A DNA stretch of 56,255 nt from Candidatus Poribacteria bacterium (lineage in GTDB: Bacteria; Poribacteria; WGA-4E; WGA-3G). Each line of letters starts with the position of its first letter. Within the stretch, counting starts at the first letter, position 1. The position numbers and the translations under genes are program-made. Below are positions 23,120 through 32,300 of this stretch, one piece after another. Location: NCBI GenBank assembly GCA_021295715.1, contig JAGWBV010000032.1:1-56255 (forward strand), given 5' to 3'. The notes under the pieces are model-generated. The model ran no database searches. It was not told the DNA's origin and saw only the letters and a list, made by a program, of their open reading frames with translations.

Positions 23120-25030
23120 TTATAATGTTGTTGGCATCGGGTTAAATTGGCAGCCTTCCACGAATATATCAAAGAAATCGGGCGTTGTCTCCAATTCAAT
23201 ATGTTCAATATTGTTGACAAACGCTTCAATATCAGCACGCTTTTGATCAGAGAGGAGGACAGCTGTCGCGCCTGCTATCGCGGCGTTGCCGATCTTAACA
23301 ACGTTCGCTTCTGGAACGGGTGCGAGAAATCCGATTTCAATAGCATCCTGTAGGTTAACATAATTGGCGAAACCACCTGCCAAAAAGAGTTTTGTTATAT
23401 CTTTTGGAACGCAGCCGAAGTGCCGCAGAACAATATATTGTCCACAGTAATTCGCCGCCTTGGCTTGTGCCAAATTGCTTGCATCCTCGCGTGAGAAGGT
23501 GATACCGTGTTCCGGCAAAAGGGACATGATGCGTTGTTTCCTATCTGCAAAAACGCCTTTTGGACTCATCTGATCGTTCCGACGCAGCTCAGCGAGGAGT
23601 GAAATCAGTCCAGAACCGCATAACCCCTGTGGTGTCTCCCCCTCTGGGGTCTCACCACCAATCGTCTCGTAATTGAACTGACCATCGTTCCACTTTACAG
23701 ACTCAATAGCACCCGGGTAAGCAGGCATTCCGTATTCAATGCCGCCACCTTCAAATGCGGGACCGGCAGGACATGACGCAGCGACCATCCGTTCTGCATT
23801 TCCGACAACCACCTCTGTATTCGTTCCAACATCAACCAACATGATGACTTCATCTCGCGAAGGTATATCAATCGAGACTAAATCCGCCGCAACGTCTGCC
23901 CCGACATGGCTCGCGATCAACGGTAAGCTGTAGACCATCGCTTTCGGATTCGCGCGGATACCCAAGCGACGCACTTTTTCAATAAGAGAAGTGGTCGAAC
24001 GGACGCCCTCCCGATACGCATGCTCAATCAGAGATTTATACGGCTTTTGCCCGATGCTCTGAACGTCATGTTTGAAGAAAATATCACGCATCGTTGTGTT
24101 ACCAGCAACAACGACTTCATAAATCTCTTGGCGAACGAAGTTGTGACGTTCGCACATCTCCATGATTTCGCTGTTGAGTGCAGCAATCAACGAGCGGCGC
24201 AGTTCACCCTGAAATTCACCATCATAGGAGATGCGATTCATGATATCGCTCCCACCAAAACGCTGCGGGTTCTCAAATGAACTGACAGAAACCGTTTTCC
24301 CGTTCTCTAAATCAACCAAATTCGCCACCACCGTCGTTGTTCCGATGTCCAAGGCGAGTCCGTAGAGATGTCCGCGGTAACGGTCAATAGGATCGTCATT
24401 GTAATAGACAACCCCATCGCGATGGGTAACGCGTGGATCTAATTCGGACGCACTACTATCTGTCGTAACGGTGTGCGTCAAGATCCTTGGTGTGCGTCGA
24501 AGCGGTCCGAACTCAATGTCTTTGTCAATGTCAAGAACAACTGCTTGGCAGGCGAGGCGGTAGTTATCTCGGAGGAAGGCTTCTGTTTCATTTGGAGGTC
24601 GGAGGCTGTCCATACCATGCTTAATCTCGACGATACATTCGTGGCACTGTCCGGTTCGGAAACAGGAGGTGGGTACTTGGACGGTTAAATCGTCTGCATA
24701 GTCAAAAACGGTTTTCCCAGGCGTGAGTTGATAGGCGTTTCCGTCACACGTAATTGTGCCCGTGCTGTGTATTTTTCCCGATTCGTCGGGAGCGTCAGTC
24801 TCCCACGCATTGCGATAATCTAATTTATCGTCTCCAACACAAAGAAGACCTGTCCCTTCATCAATCTTTCGTTGATTTCTGCAGCCGAACTTTGCTGTAC
24901 AATGATCAAAGCGATTTTTGTAGGGACACCGATACGTCGCTTGTTCATCGGCGTGTACAACCAGATCTTCAAAAATTTGTGTAATTTTACTGAGGCGTTT
25001 TTCGTATTCGGCTTTATCTATTTTTTTCAT
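23120..25030 (-). CDS. Corrinoid-protein reductive activator (RamA/RACE-like, ferredoxin plus ASKHA domain)
   Basis: A 636-residue ATP-dependent activator of corrinoid proteins. Residues about 92-165 are a [2Fe-2S] ferredoxin-like domain with ligands C123, C129, C132 and C161. Residues about 220-630 are the ASKHA ATPase (DUF4445): YGLALDIGTTTVVANLVDLE is the phosphate-1 motif, IMLVDVGTNTEVVVG the second, and LCGSGLI and KLFLAGGFANYVNL follow. The family re-reduces inactive Co(II) to Co(I) in corrinoid methyltransferases. Unusually, the N terminus has a further Cys set (C35, C44, C50, C64) that could hold another cluster or zinc. ATG 25030 follows the stop of the corrinoid gene by 1 nt. An upstream in-frame ATG inside that gene is not credible. 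Confidence 0.85.
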   Translation of the reverse strand: MKKIDKAEYEKRLSKITQIFEDLVVHADEQATYRCPYKNRFDHCTAKFGCRNQRKIDEGTGLLCVGDDKLDYRNAWETDAPDESGKIHSTGTITCDGNAYQLTPGKTVFDYADDLTVQVPTSCFRTGQCHECIVEIKHGMDSLRPPNETEAFLRDNYRLACQAVVLDIDKDIEFGPLRRTPRILTHTVTTDSSASELDPRVTHRDGVVYYNDDPIDRYRGHLYGLALDIGTTTVVANLVDLENGKTVSVSSFENPQRFGGSDIMNRISYDGEFQGELRRSLIAALNSEIMEMCERHNFVRQEIYEVVVAGNTTMRDIFFKHDVQSIGQKPYKSLIEHAYREGVRSTTSLIEKVRRLGIRANPKAMVYSLPLIASHVGADVAADLVSIDIPSRDEVIMLVDVGTNTEVVVGNAERMVAASCPAGPAFEGGGIEYGMPAYPGAIESVKWNDGQFNYETIGGETPEGETPQGLCGSGLISLLAELRRNDQMSPKGVFADRKQRIMSLLPEHGITFSREDASNLAQAKAANYCGQYIVLRHFGCVPKDITKLFLAGGFANYVNLQDAIEIGFLAPVPEANVVKIGNAAIAGATAVLLSDQKRADIEAFVNNIEHIELETTPDFFDIFVEGCQFNPMPTTL

Positions 25031-25031
25031 T

Positions 25032-25790
25032 CTACCACTCTTCGTCCGGCTCCTCAAGGAATTGCTTGGCGAGCGCGACGCATGCCAGGGCATCTTTGCC
25101 ATACCCATCAGCCCCCATATCATCAGCAAACGTCTGTGTAACTGGCGCACCCCCTACCATAATTTTGACTTCTTCCCGTAAGTCTTCGTCAATAAAAGCA
25201 TCAATTGTTTTTCCCATGTTCGGCATTGTTGTTGTTAGGAGTGCCGACATCCCCAAAATCGGTGCTTCATGTTCCTCAACGGCTTCAATGAACTCATCCT
25301 CAGAGGTATCAACCCCTAAATCGTGGACCACAAAACCTGCCCCACGCAACATCATGATGCACAAATTCTTGCCAATATCGTGCAAATCGCCCTTGACGGT
25401 TCCCATAATCACAGTCCCGATCGGTTCAATCCCGGATTCTGAAAGAATTGGTTCAATATACGCCATTCCGGCTTTCATTGCACGGGCACACGCCAAGACT
25501 TCTGGTACGAAAATGAAGTTTTCTCGGAATTTGATGCCAACGATCCCCATCCCAGCAATGAGACCATCATCCATAATTTCCAATGCTTCTGTGCCTTCTT
25601 CCAGCGCAGCTTCTGTCAATTCATCAACAGTGTGATGGTCGCCGTCAATCAGGGCAGCAGCGATGGCTTGCATAGCTGGGGTCGCTTGTGCAAACATCTC
25701 AATGGTCCGTGTTATCTCGTCGGGTTCTTCCAGGAACTCTTCGATCTCTTCCCGTATAAATTCGTTTGCAATGTCATTAATAGATGCCAC
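25032..25790 (-). CDS. Methyltransferase-cognate corrinoid (B12-binding) protein
   Basis: A 252-residue MtaC/MtbC-type corrinoid protein. Residues about 30-115 are the four-helix cap domain (QAIAAALIDGDHHTVDELTEAALEEG). The cobalamin domain follows, with D135-L-H137-D-I-G in GTVKGDLHDIGKNL, where His137 is the lower cobalt ligand. Other Rossmann landmarks are GMSALLTTTM and VGGAPVT. It carries methyl groups between a substrate-specific methyltransferase and an acceptor. The start is GTG 25790, with AGGAGG at 25802-25807. A longer ORF from 25874 has no such site and no conserved residues. The candidate promoter TTGTTA-17-TATCAT lies at about 25825-25853 (minus). It is first in an operon with the activator. 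Confidence 0.85.
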   Translation of the reverse strand: MASINDIANEFIREEIEEFLEEPDEITRTIEMFAQATPAMQAIAAALIDGDHHTVDELTEAALEEGTEALEIMDDGLIAGMGIVGIKFRENFIFVPEVLACARAMKAGMAYIEPILSESGIEPIGTVIMGTVKGDLHDIGKNLCIMMLRGAGFVVHDLGVDTSEDEFIEAVEEHEAPILGMSALLTTTMPNMGKTIDAFIDEDLREEVKIMVGGAPVTQTFADDMGADGYGKDALACVALAKQFLEEPDEEW

Positions 25791-26187
25791 GAGCTTTGAA
25801 GCCTCCTCAAAGATACAATGATACCACACACTCGGAAAAATAACAAGTGAATTTTGGAATGGACTCAATGCCATTCAGTTTTCTGGTAGGCGAAAACTCC
25901 GATTCCCGACTTTCTTCTCTAAGAGCAACCTACCGGCAGCGAGTTATCATACACAACCAACAGAAAGTCGAACACTAAATGCCCTATAATATGAGACGGG
26001 TATTGTATCACAGATTGCGTGGAACGTCAAAAAAACAAGAAATTTTTAGCGGAATTTAGAGAATAATCCGCGATTCAGATTATCGGAGAGAAAAATTGAA
26101 AGTGTTCTACTTTATGAGCATGAAGATTTTCGCGGCTCATAATCGAAAAGGGCCTCCCCGGTAGCGTCCATACGGTTTCAAGCGGAT

Positions 26188-26230
26188 ATAAAAAACGGCT
26201 CAAACCAAGTTATTACTGGATTCAAGCCGA
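26188..26230 (-). terminator. Candidate intrinsic terminator
   Basis: On the minus strand, CGGCTTGAATCCA and TGGTTTGAGCCG form a hairpin followed by TTTTTTAT. It lies 25 nt after the stop of the secreted F5/8C protein gene. The remaining 25875-26187 has no gene. It holds an ACTCCGATTCCCGAC palindrome remnant near 25890. Confidence 0.55.
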
Positions 26231-26255
26231 TTTAGAAAATGTCTGATATTTGCGT

Positions 26256-26963
26256 TTATCGGGCGTTTTTGAGGCTTCCCCATGTGGTTGTGAGCTTCGC
26301 TTTAGGGTCTACGGCGGTAAGATTAGCATCGCCAAAGTACTCAATTTCGCCAATTTGAAAGTACGCCCCAGCCGGGTTCGATGCGGTGTCTAAAGTAACA
26401 TGCCGAAAAAAGCGATATCCTGTGGTTTGAACCTCGAAATCTTCCCCTGCCTCAAAAAGGACGACTTGCAGTCGCTGCTCCCAAAAGCTATCCCCGTCGT
26501 GAGAAAAGATGGTCGTAAACGCCTCGCCGTCATTCGACCCCTGAATCTCCCACACTGTAGGGTCCCTCGCAGGAACATCGTTCGCTGAAGATACAGTGAA
26601 ATGTGTCAATGCGTACGGCTCCTCAAACTCAGCTGTCACGTGCAGACCTTCCTCCGGAATGCCGCCCCCAAGTCCGCAGCACCATTTGTCATTGCTGGGT
26701 CCAAGGCGGTTATCGAAGACGTTAAACGCAAATTCACCGCCCCCGAATCCGGGTTCATCGTTAGCTGAGAAAATGGCGTTGTAACCGCTATCTGCTTCAG
26801 GTTCACCATCGTCTTCTGGGTCGGTTAGGTCTCCTCCGAGCAGTGAATCCGTTCCTTCTCCCAAGACTTCCTCCGCCTGTGCCAGGTTGCTCGTGCTGAT
26901 AACACAATAGGCTATCATCAACACAAATCCTGCTAAGACCATCATAATTTTCATGTCATTCAA
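26256..26963 (-). CDS. Secreted protein with an F5/8 type C (discoidin-like) domain
   Basis: A 235-residue exported protein: signal peptide of about 30 residues (IMMVLAGFVLMIAYCV...LAQA). Residues about 60-210 resemble a galactose-binding/F5/8C fold, with the landmarks YALTHFTVSSANDVPARDPTVWEIQGSNDGEAFTTI and YRFFRHVTLDT...YFQIGEIEYFG. Such domains bind glycans. The C terminus (PKAKLTTTWGSLKNAR) is separated from the domain by a short linker and looks like a short tail signal. I recall similar WG-containing tails in this lineage but cannot confirm it. GGGAG lies 9 nt before the ATG. It is a single gene followed by a terminator. Confidence 0.65.
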   Translation of the reverse strand: MNDMKIMMVLAGFVLMIAYCVISTSNLAQAEEVLGEGTDSLLGGDLTDPEDDGEPEADSGYNAIFSANDEPGFGGGEFAFNVFDNRLGPSNDKWCCGLGGGIPEEGLHVTAEFEEPYALTHFTVSSANDVPARDPTVWEIQGSNDGEAFTTIFSHDGDSFWEQRLQVVLFEAGEDFEVQTTGYRFFRHVTLDTASNPAGAYFQIGEIEYFGDANLTAVDPKAKLTTTWGSLKNAR

Positions 26964-27088
26964 CTCCCTATAGAATGAATCTCACTTTTACGTGAGTTTC
27001 GGATGTAGTAAGATACGGAAAGAAAGGGAGGTGATTTGTGTCCGTTCCATTTCCGCTATAGTTAAACGTTCAGCACATATGTGATACT

Positions 27089-27109
27089 CACAACGGCTAA
27101 AGCCGTGTG
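27089..27109 (-). ncRNA. Right-end hairpin and likely 3' end of the omega (re)RNA of TnpB
   Basis: The 21-nt hairpin overlaps the tnpB stop codon (TAG at 27097-27099). In IS605 elements the guide RNA comes from the 3' end of tnpB and the right end, with the guide being the sequence just outside the IS. Here it would be read on the minus strand from about 27250 to 27050. The exact end and guide cannot be fixed from one copy. Confidence 0.4.
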
Positions 27110-28332
27110 CTTCTTTGCTTCCTCGTGGGAGGCTTACTTGATTTGAGTCCCGAAAACGGTGACCACTTATCAAGTCTACACAGGTCAGGATGATACCTGA
27201 TACCCGCGGGGGATACCACCGCCCCGACTACAGGGTTAAAAAGGAAACCCTGATACTTCGTCAGAATGTTACTCGCACCTACAACGTCTCTGTGTCCTTG
27301 CCACTCGCATTGGCGACAATGGTAAGTCCTTTGAGAAGGTTTCTTTCTATGTCCGCAGGAAGGGCAGGTTTGAGACGTATAGGCTTCGTCCTCTGTATCA
27401 ACGTTGATACCTACGGCTTTTGCTTTGTAGGTAATCATGTTCTGAATTTTAGAGAACGCCCACTGGTGTAACTTCTGATTGGACCTGTTGCCATAGTTGA
27501 TAGATCGTCTAATATGCTTTAGATCTCCAATGACAATCGTTTCTATCTTTCGCTCTCGGCAAGAAGAAACAAAGCGTGACGTGATTTTATGGCGCATATC
27601 ACGCAACTGCGCGGTTAACTTCTGTAGGGTTCTATTTTTGACGCGTTTGAGTTTTTTCCAGCGTCTGCTATATCTAATGCACCGCGATAAGGCTTTATTG
27701 AGACTCGACTTAAATTTGTTCTGATACCTAACAACACTGCGGATTTGCCTACCATTGTAGATTTCGGAATGGAGACCGTCAAAATAACGATTGGGTGGAT
27801 TTCGCCCATATCTACAGCAACTGCCGACCCTACTTTTGCTTTCGCCTTTTTCGGAGTTGTGTCGTATGTTGCATGAAACTCGTATTGTTTTGTTGTTCGA
27901 TTATACACGAGTGAGACTTCGGCAGGCACGACCTTATGGAACTTTTTATCGATCTTTATCCAAAGCGGGTCTTGGTCTAATCCCATAGAAAGTTGTAGTT
28001 TCCCACGCTTATAGGAAATGCCCGTTGCTCGCCATGTGAACGTGTGAAACTTCCGTGTTTTGTTTGGCGGTTTCGCGTTCGGATTCGATTTTCGGTTGGC
28101 AAAGAAAGAACGTCTTGCTCCACAATAGTCGTCTATAATTGCCTGAACGCTATGGGCATGGCACGGATACTTTTTGAATTTGAGATATGCCTTGAGTCCC
28201 CTGTCCGAAAGCCAAAAACCTTTCTGCTCATGCGTTTGGAACGCAAGCGAAACGGTTTTAGAATAGATACGTCCACCGAGGCGTGGAAGTCGCTAAAATA
28301 TAGGTTCGGTATTCTTTCTTGGATTTAGACAC
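27097..28332 (-). pseudogene. tnpB: tnpB with two frameshifts
   Basis: About 410 codons long, the usual TnpB length. A GTG at 28332 overlaps the tnpA stop by 8 nt and gives VSKSKKEYRTYIL. The frame then shifts near 28293, continues as RLPRLGGRIYSKT...KVGSAVAVDMGEIHP, and shifts again near 27785, continuing as FDGLHSEIYNGRQI to the stop at 27097. RuvC-I is AVDMG. The zinc finger is CPSC...CRQC, followed by HRDVVGASNIL with the RuvC-III Asp. RuvC-II reads IVIGDLKHI, with Gly where the usual IEDL glutamate stands. The two shifts make the gene non-functional as assembled; sequencing error cannot be excluded. Confidence 0.75.
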
Positions 28333-28738
28333 TCTTTTGATCCTCGATATATTCTTTGACGACTTTTAGAGATACACAGCCCACAGATGATATGAACTTT
28401 GAACGCGTCCAAAGGGAAGGTAAGCGGGATTTAAGGTGTGGGAACTCTTCTCTGAGTATCCGAGACGTATAACCTTTGATTAATCCCACGATCCGAGTAA
28501 TAGGCACTTTCGGATTGTTCTCAAGTATCAGGTGTACGTGGTCTTCCATAATCTCACTGGCACGCACTTTGAAATCTAATTCTGTTTGTTTGGAGCAGAT
28601 TAAATGGTGCAAACGCTCTTGGATAGACGCGTCTAAAACTTTGCGTCTGTATTTGGTACACCAGATAATGTGATATTGACAACTATAAACCATGTGGGTA
28701 TCTGAATACCAATCTTTTTCGGGGTTCTTGATAAACAT
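28325..28738 (-). CDS. tnpA: Y1 HUH transposase of the IS200/IS605 family
   Basis: A 137-residue single-strand transposase. The metal-binding HUH motif is H67-V-H69 in EDHVHLILE. The catalytic tyrosine is most likely Y130 in VVKEYIEDQ. The N-terminal MVYSCQYHIIWCTKYRRKVL is the family signature. The gene is complete, in contrast to the tnpB beside it. TnpA excises and inserts the element as single-stranded circles and could act on the copy here. Its stop overlaps the tnpB start. Confidence 0.9.
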   Translation of the reverse strand: MFIKNPEKDWYSDTHMVYSCQYHIIWCTKYRRKVLDASIQERLHHLICSKQTELDFKVRASEIMEDHVHLILENNPKVPITRIVGLIKGYTSRILREEFPHLKSRLPSLWTRSKFISSVGCVSLKVVKEYIEDQKSV

Positions 28739-29004
28739 TATACTATAACCTTTATGTTAGTTTCTATAATATAGTATAATATATATTTTAGATAAGGTCA
28801 AATATATTTTGATAAAAAAACAGAAGTTAGCGGGGTTGGACCCAACGCTAAAGCATTGGGATTGTTAGACAATGCCCTTCATACGCGCCTCACCTCTGAA
28901 AAGGCTGACTAAGATTAAAAAATCTTTAACCTTGGGGTATTATACCATATTTTCTACGCTGTGCCAAGTCAATCATAAATCTTAAATTTTAGATTCCGTA
29001 TCAT

Positions 29005-29043
29005 CAAGAAAGCCACTGACTTCATTAGCCAATGGCTTTCTTG
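29005..29043. repeat. Perfect 11-bp inverted repeat and adjacent palindromes
   Basis: CAAGAAAGCCA and TGGCTTTCTTG flank a 17-nt loop, lacking a clear T-tract. Nearby, AGACTGTTAGTCT (about 29088) is a palindrome whose relative AGCCTGTTAGGCT lies at 22731. A larger imperfect hairpin spans 29192-29275 (GTAGTAGCGC...GCAGGACTAC). They fill the 28866-29333 gap; no gene is seen there. One of them may terminate the STAND gene. Confidence 0.45.
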
Positions 29044-29333
29044 TATTCCGATTGCTTCATAGGTTTAAATTTTTGTAGCATAGACTGTTAGTCTGTGCAT
29101 CTGCAGCAGACGCGAGGCATACATCACAAACTCAAACTCGCAGCAACGCTGTTGCTTTATCCAGTTTCAAATTAAAGGTAAAACCGGTTCGTAGTAGCGC
29201 AATTCTGCGGTGTACTCACCCAAATGCGACGTGCATTATTGCGCATTCGGGACGTGCGATAAATCGCAGGACTACAAACCTACCCTAAAATTCAAACTGG
29301 CTGGAACACTGTAACCTAATTTGTAAAAAACGT

Positions 29334-32300
29334 CTACCAATTATTAGAATCAGAGGTAGGTTTCCACCAAGGGGCGATTCGAGGAGTTGAACCTACTGGA
29401 AGTTTCTCACCTCGACAGTAGTCGCTGAATTTTCTCCCAAAAACTTTGACATCACGTTTCGTCTCTGTAGAGTGTCCCCATCGGTACCAAAATCGGTAAT
29501 GGAGCGCAGCAAGTTTAGGGTCGATGTCTTGTGGGTCCTCACCAAATTCCTCTTTTTCGATTTTACGATGCCACCATTGGGCAATAGGTGATAGAGCAGG
29601 CTTGATTTGCTCAAAAACAGCGGAAATTCGGAAAGGATCGCGCGTCTGTAAGGCTTTCCGATAGACTTCTTGACAACTTCGTTCCTGTTGTGCCACTTCA
29701 TAAGCCCAAGTAGCGTGTTCACGCACCCATCGACTTGAATCATTTAATTTCAATCCTTCAAGTTTCTCAATCGCTTCGTCCGTTCCAAACCACGGCAAAA
29801 TCGAAATACCCAGATTACGTTCCTTTGCATAAGGGCTCGCTAAATACTTCTCGGTCACCAACTTCCATAACTCTTTCTCCCCTCCCCCAGCTAAAGAGGC
29901 AAGGGTCATGAACATAATTTCTTCGTCGTTTAGGCACTCTTCTAAAAGTTCACGTCTGAGTTGACGGTGTTCAGGCGAGTTACAATACTCAACTTTCCAG
30001 AGTTGAGCGAGAAATGTTTCTACCCCACCGTACGCCCAAAAAATTGTTGTACCGCCTTTTGCCTTTGATTGACGGTAATATCGCATTGCGGTAGTAGGTT
30101 GGAAGCGCAATAACAGGCAGAGGATGTTATCCATGAAGTCATACGAGCCTCGGCAATACCATCCCGATTTGGAAAGTAAGTCCAGATATTCGATTGCCAA
30201 TTGTGAGAAATCGGTGGTGTTGTATGTCGCCCAAGTCTGAAGAACTTCTCGGTTGACCGTGAACCGTAACTCCTCGGCAGAATCATGGTTTTTCTCATCA
30301 CCTTGAAGAATTGAACACATCTGAGTTATCAGTTCCCTGCCCCACCGCGACAGATCATCCGTCCGATCTAGTGAGCAGAGAAAGGAACCCACAATTTCTA
30401 TTGGTAGCAATGGGACGAGTGTCTCATAGGACGGAACATCCTTACCTTCATAAATAGGAACTGTCAGCCTTCTGCTATTCTCGTGAAAAAGATGTTTTCT
30501 TATTTCCTTACTATTCAAAATTTCATCCAAGAACCGTTTTGGATCTGATAATGCCGACAACATCAATATGAATGTTCCAGCAGTTAAATCAGGTTTCCTC
30601 AGCTTTAACTCTTTCAACGCCCATGTTACTAACTCCTCATCAGTTTGATTTCCAAAGGCATAAAGGACCCTCCAATACTCTTGCTCTGGCAATTTTTTTG
30701 ACCCTTCGTTAGACATAGACCCATCATTAGTTGTTCCCGGATCAAGTGTTTCCAACTTTTGTTGTGCCAACTCTACAATTGGCTTCGGTAACAACTCCTC
30801 CAGTAAATATGGTAGCGGTTCATAACAAATTGATCTCCTAAGTGCTTCATGTGAAGATAGAAATTCAAACCAGTCTGTCAATACTTCCTCAGAGGCAGAA
30901 AAAAGAAGGGTTTCTGTCAGTAAGGAAGTCAAATGAATGGCATCGAATGATGAATTATCCGTTTGAGCATCTTGAACGAGACGCTGCTTCATTCCTAAAA
31001 TTGCTTCCATGATTCTTACGTTATCTTCCGGTTTAAAAACAAGTCCGTGAATTGACCGAAGTTTAAATTGTGCCCATTTTTGATTCAGAGTATTAAGTTT
31101 GAGATGGCAGGCAAGTTCTGCATAACTTTCAGGATCATACTTAGCAACCCACGGCAGTAGATTTTCTATACAAAAATCCTCAAGGGTCGCCCCCACACTC
31201 GATCCCAATTTAGCAGTTACTGATACATCTTGCAAAATCTTCTTGATTTCAACGATATCCTCATGGTGCCAATCAGGCAAATCTGTCCGAACCGCTAAAT
31301 AGTCGAGTCCGTGGTAATTACCGTTGGCTGCGGGTGAATCACCTATTAGTAAACGTTCCTGATTACGGATGCGATCAATATAAGGCTTAAAACGACGATT
31401 GTGTTGTTCTATAAAGGCATGTGTCTCTAATTCTTTCTTTGAGAGTGGACGTTGCAACAACGGCGGTAAATTCACAAGTAGACAATCCGCCAACCCGTAA
31501 ACCCCTCTTAATAATGATGCATCAGCTTGGGCTAATTCTGCTAACCAATGCAAATTACCTAAAACTTCCTCAGTGTATCCCCATCTCATCAATTTACCAA
31601 TTTCCTCAAAAAATCGTGTTCCTCTATTAAAGTTATCGTCAACATTTGCCTTGCTATGCAGGGTTGCGTAGCAACGTGTGAGTGTTTTTAAAAATTGACG
31701 CTCTGGTCTTTGAGATAAAATTGAGATTGCCGCGTCTAATAATCGGGATTGTATGTCATCCTTTTCCCGAGGAGACCGCTTCCCCTCGGTATGTGTATAA
31801 ACAACGTCTTCCGGTATATCATCAGTGTATATAGGCAGAAGCCATTTGGTAAGGCGCGATGCCAAACGATTAAGATCACCTTTCTTGTTTAACCAAGTTT
31901 TCGCCAGCGGGGCAATGAGGGCATCTTCATAATTTGGGGAATTGTGATACTCTAATTCAAATTCAACGACTTGTGCATAAGCATCCGGGTCTTTTTCTGC
32001 CCAAAACAATAGTCGTTCATCTGTAATTTGTGCATTGTGACTATGGAACCAAGCAAGCATCAAAGCAGCTCGTTTTTGCGACAATTGTTCTTGTGAAAGG
32101 TCAGTATTTGGAAATATAGCAGATAACTGTAGCGCGGCAAACAGTGCCTCTGTTCTCAGATCTTCTGAAAGAATTGGCTCAAGTTCTTGCTGAAAATGCT
32201 CAAGTAAATCTTCAATTCTGGTAAACTTTGTGTTATCAAAAAGGTGAGAGAGGTAAAGGGTCCAGCAAAGTAAAACATAATCAGCACTCAACTTTGCGTC

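Larger units (their letters stand above)
27060..28865 (-). mobile_element. IS200/IS605-family insertion sequence (tnpA plus degraded tnpB)
   Basis: A tnpA and a tnpB lie on the minus strand between two hairpins. The left end carries CCCAACGCT-AA-AGCATTGGG (28841-28860). The right end carries CACAACGGCT-AA-AGCCGTGTG (27089-27109). Such imperfect subterminal hairpins are recognised by the Y1 transposase as single strands. Exact ends are not determined, and no target-site duplication is expected. The 28739-28840 stretch is AT-rich and holds no gene. Confidence 0.75.

Noticed and set aside
23147-23933. Plus-strand ORFs within the corrinoid activator gene
   Set aside because: They are antisense shadows of a well-supported minus-strand gene and have no ribosome binding site or domain.
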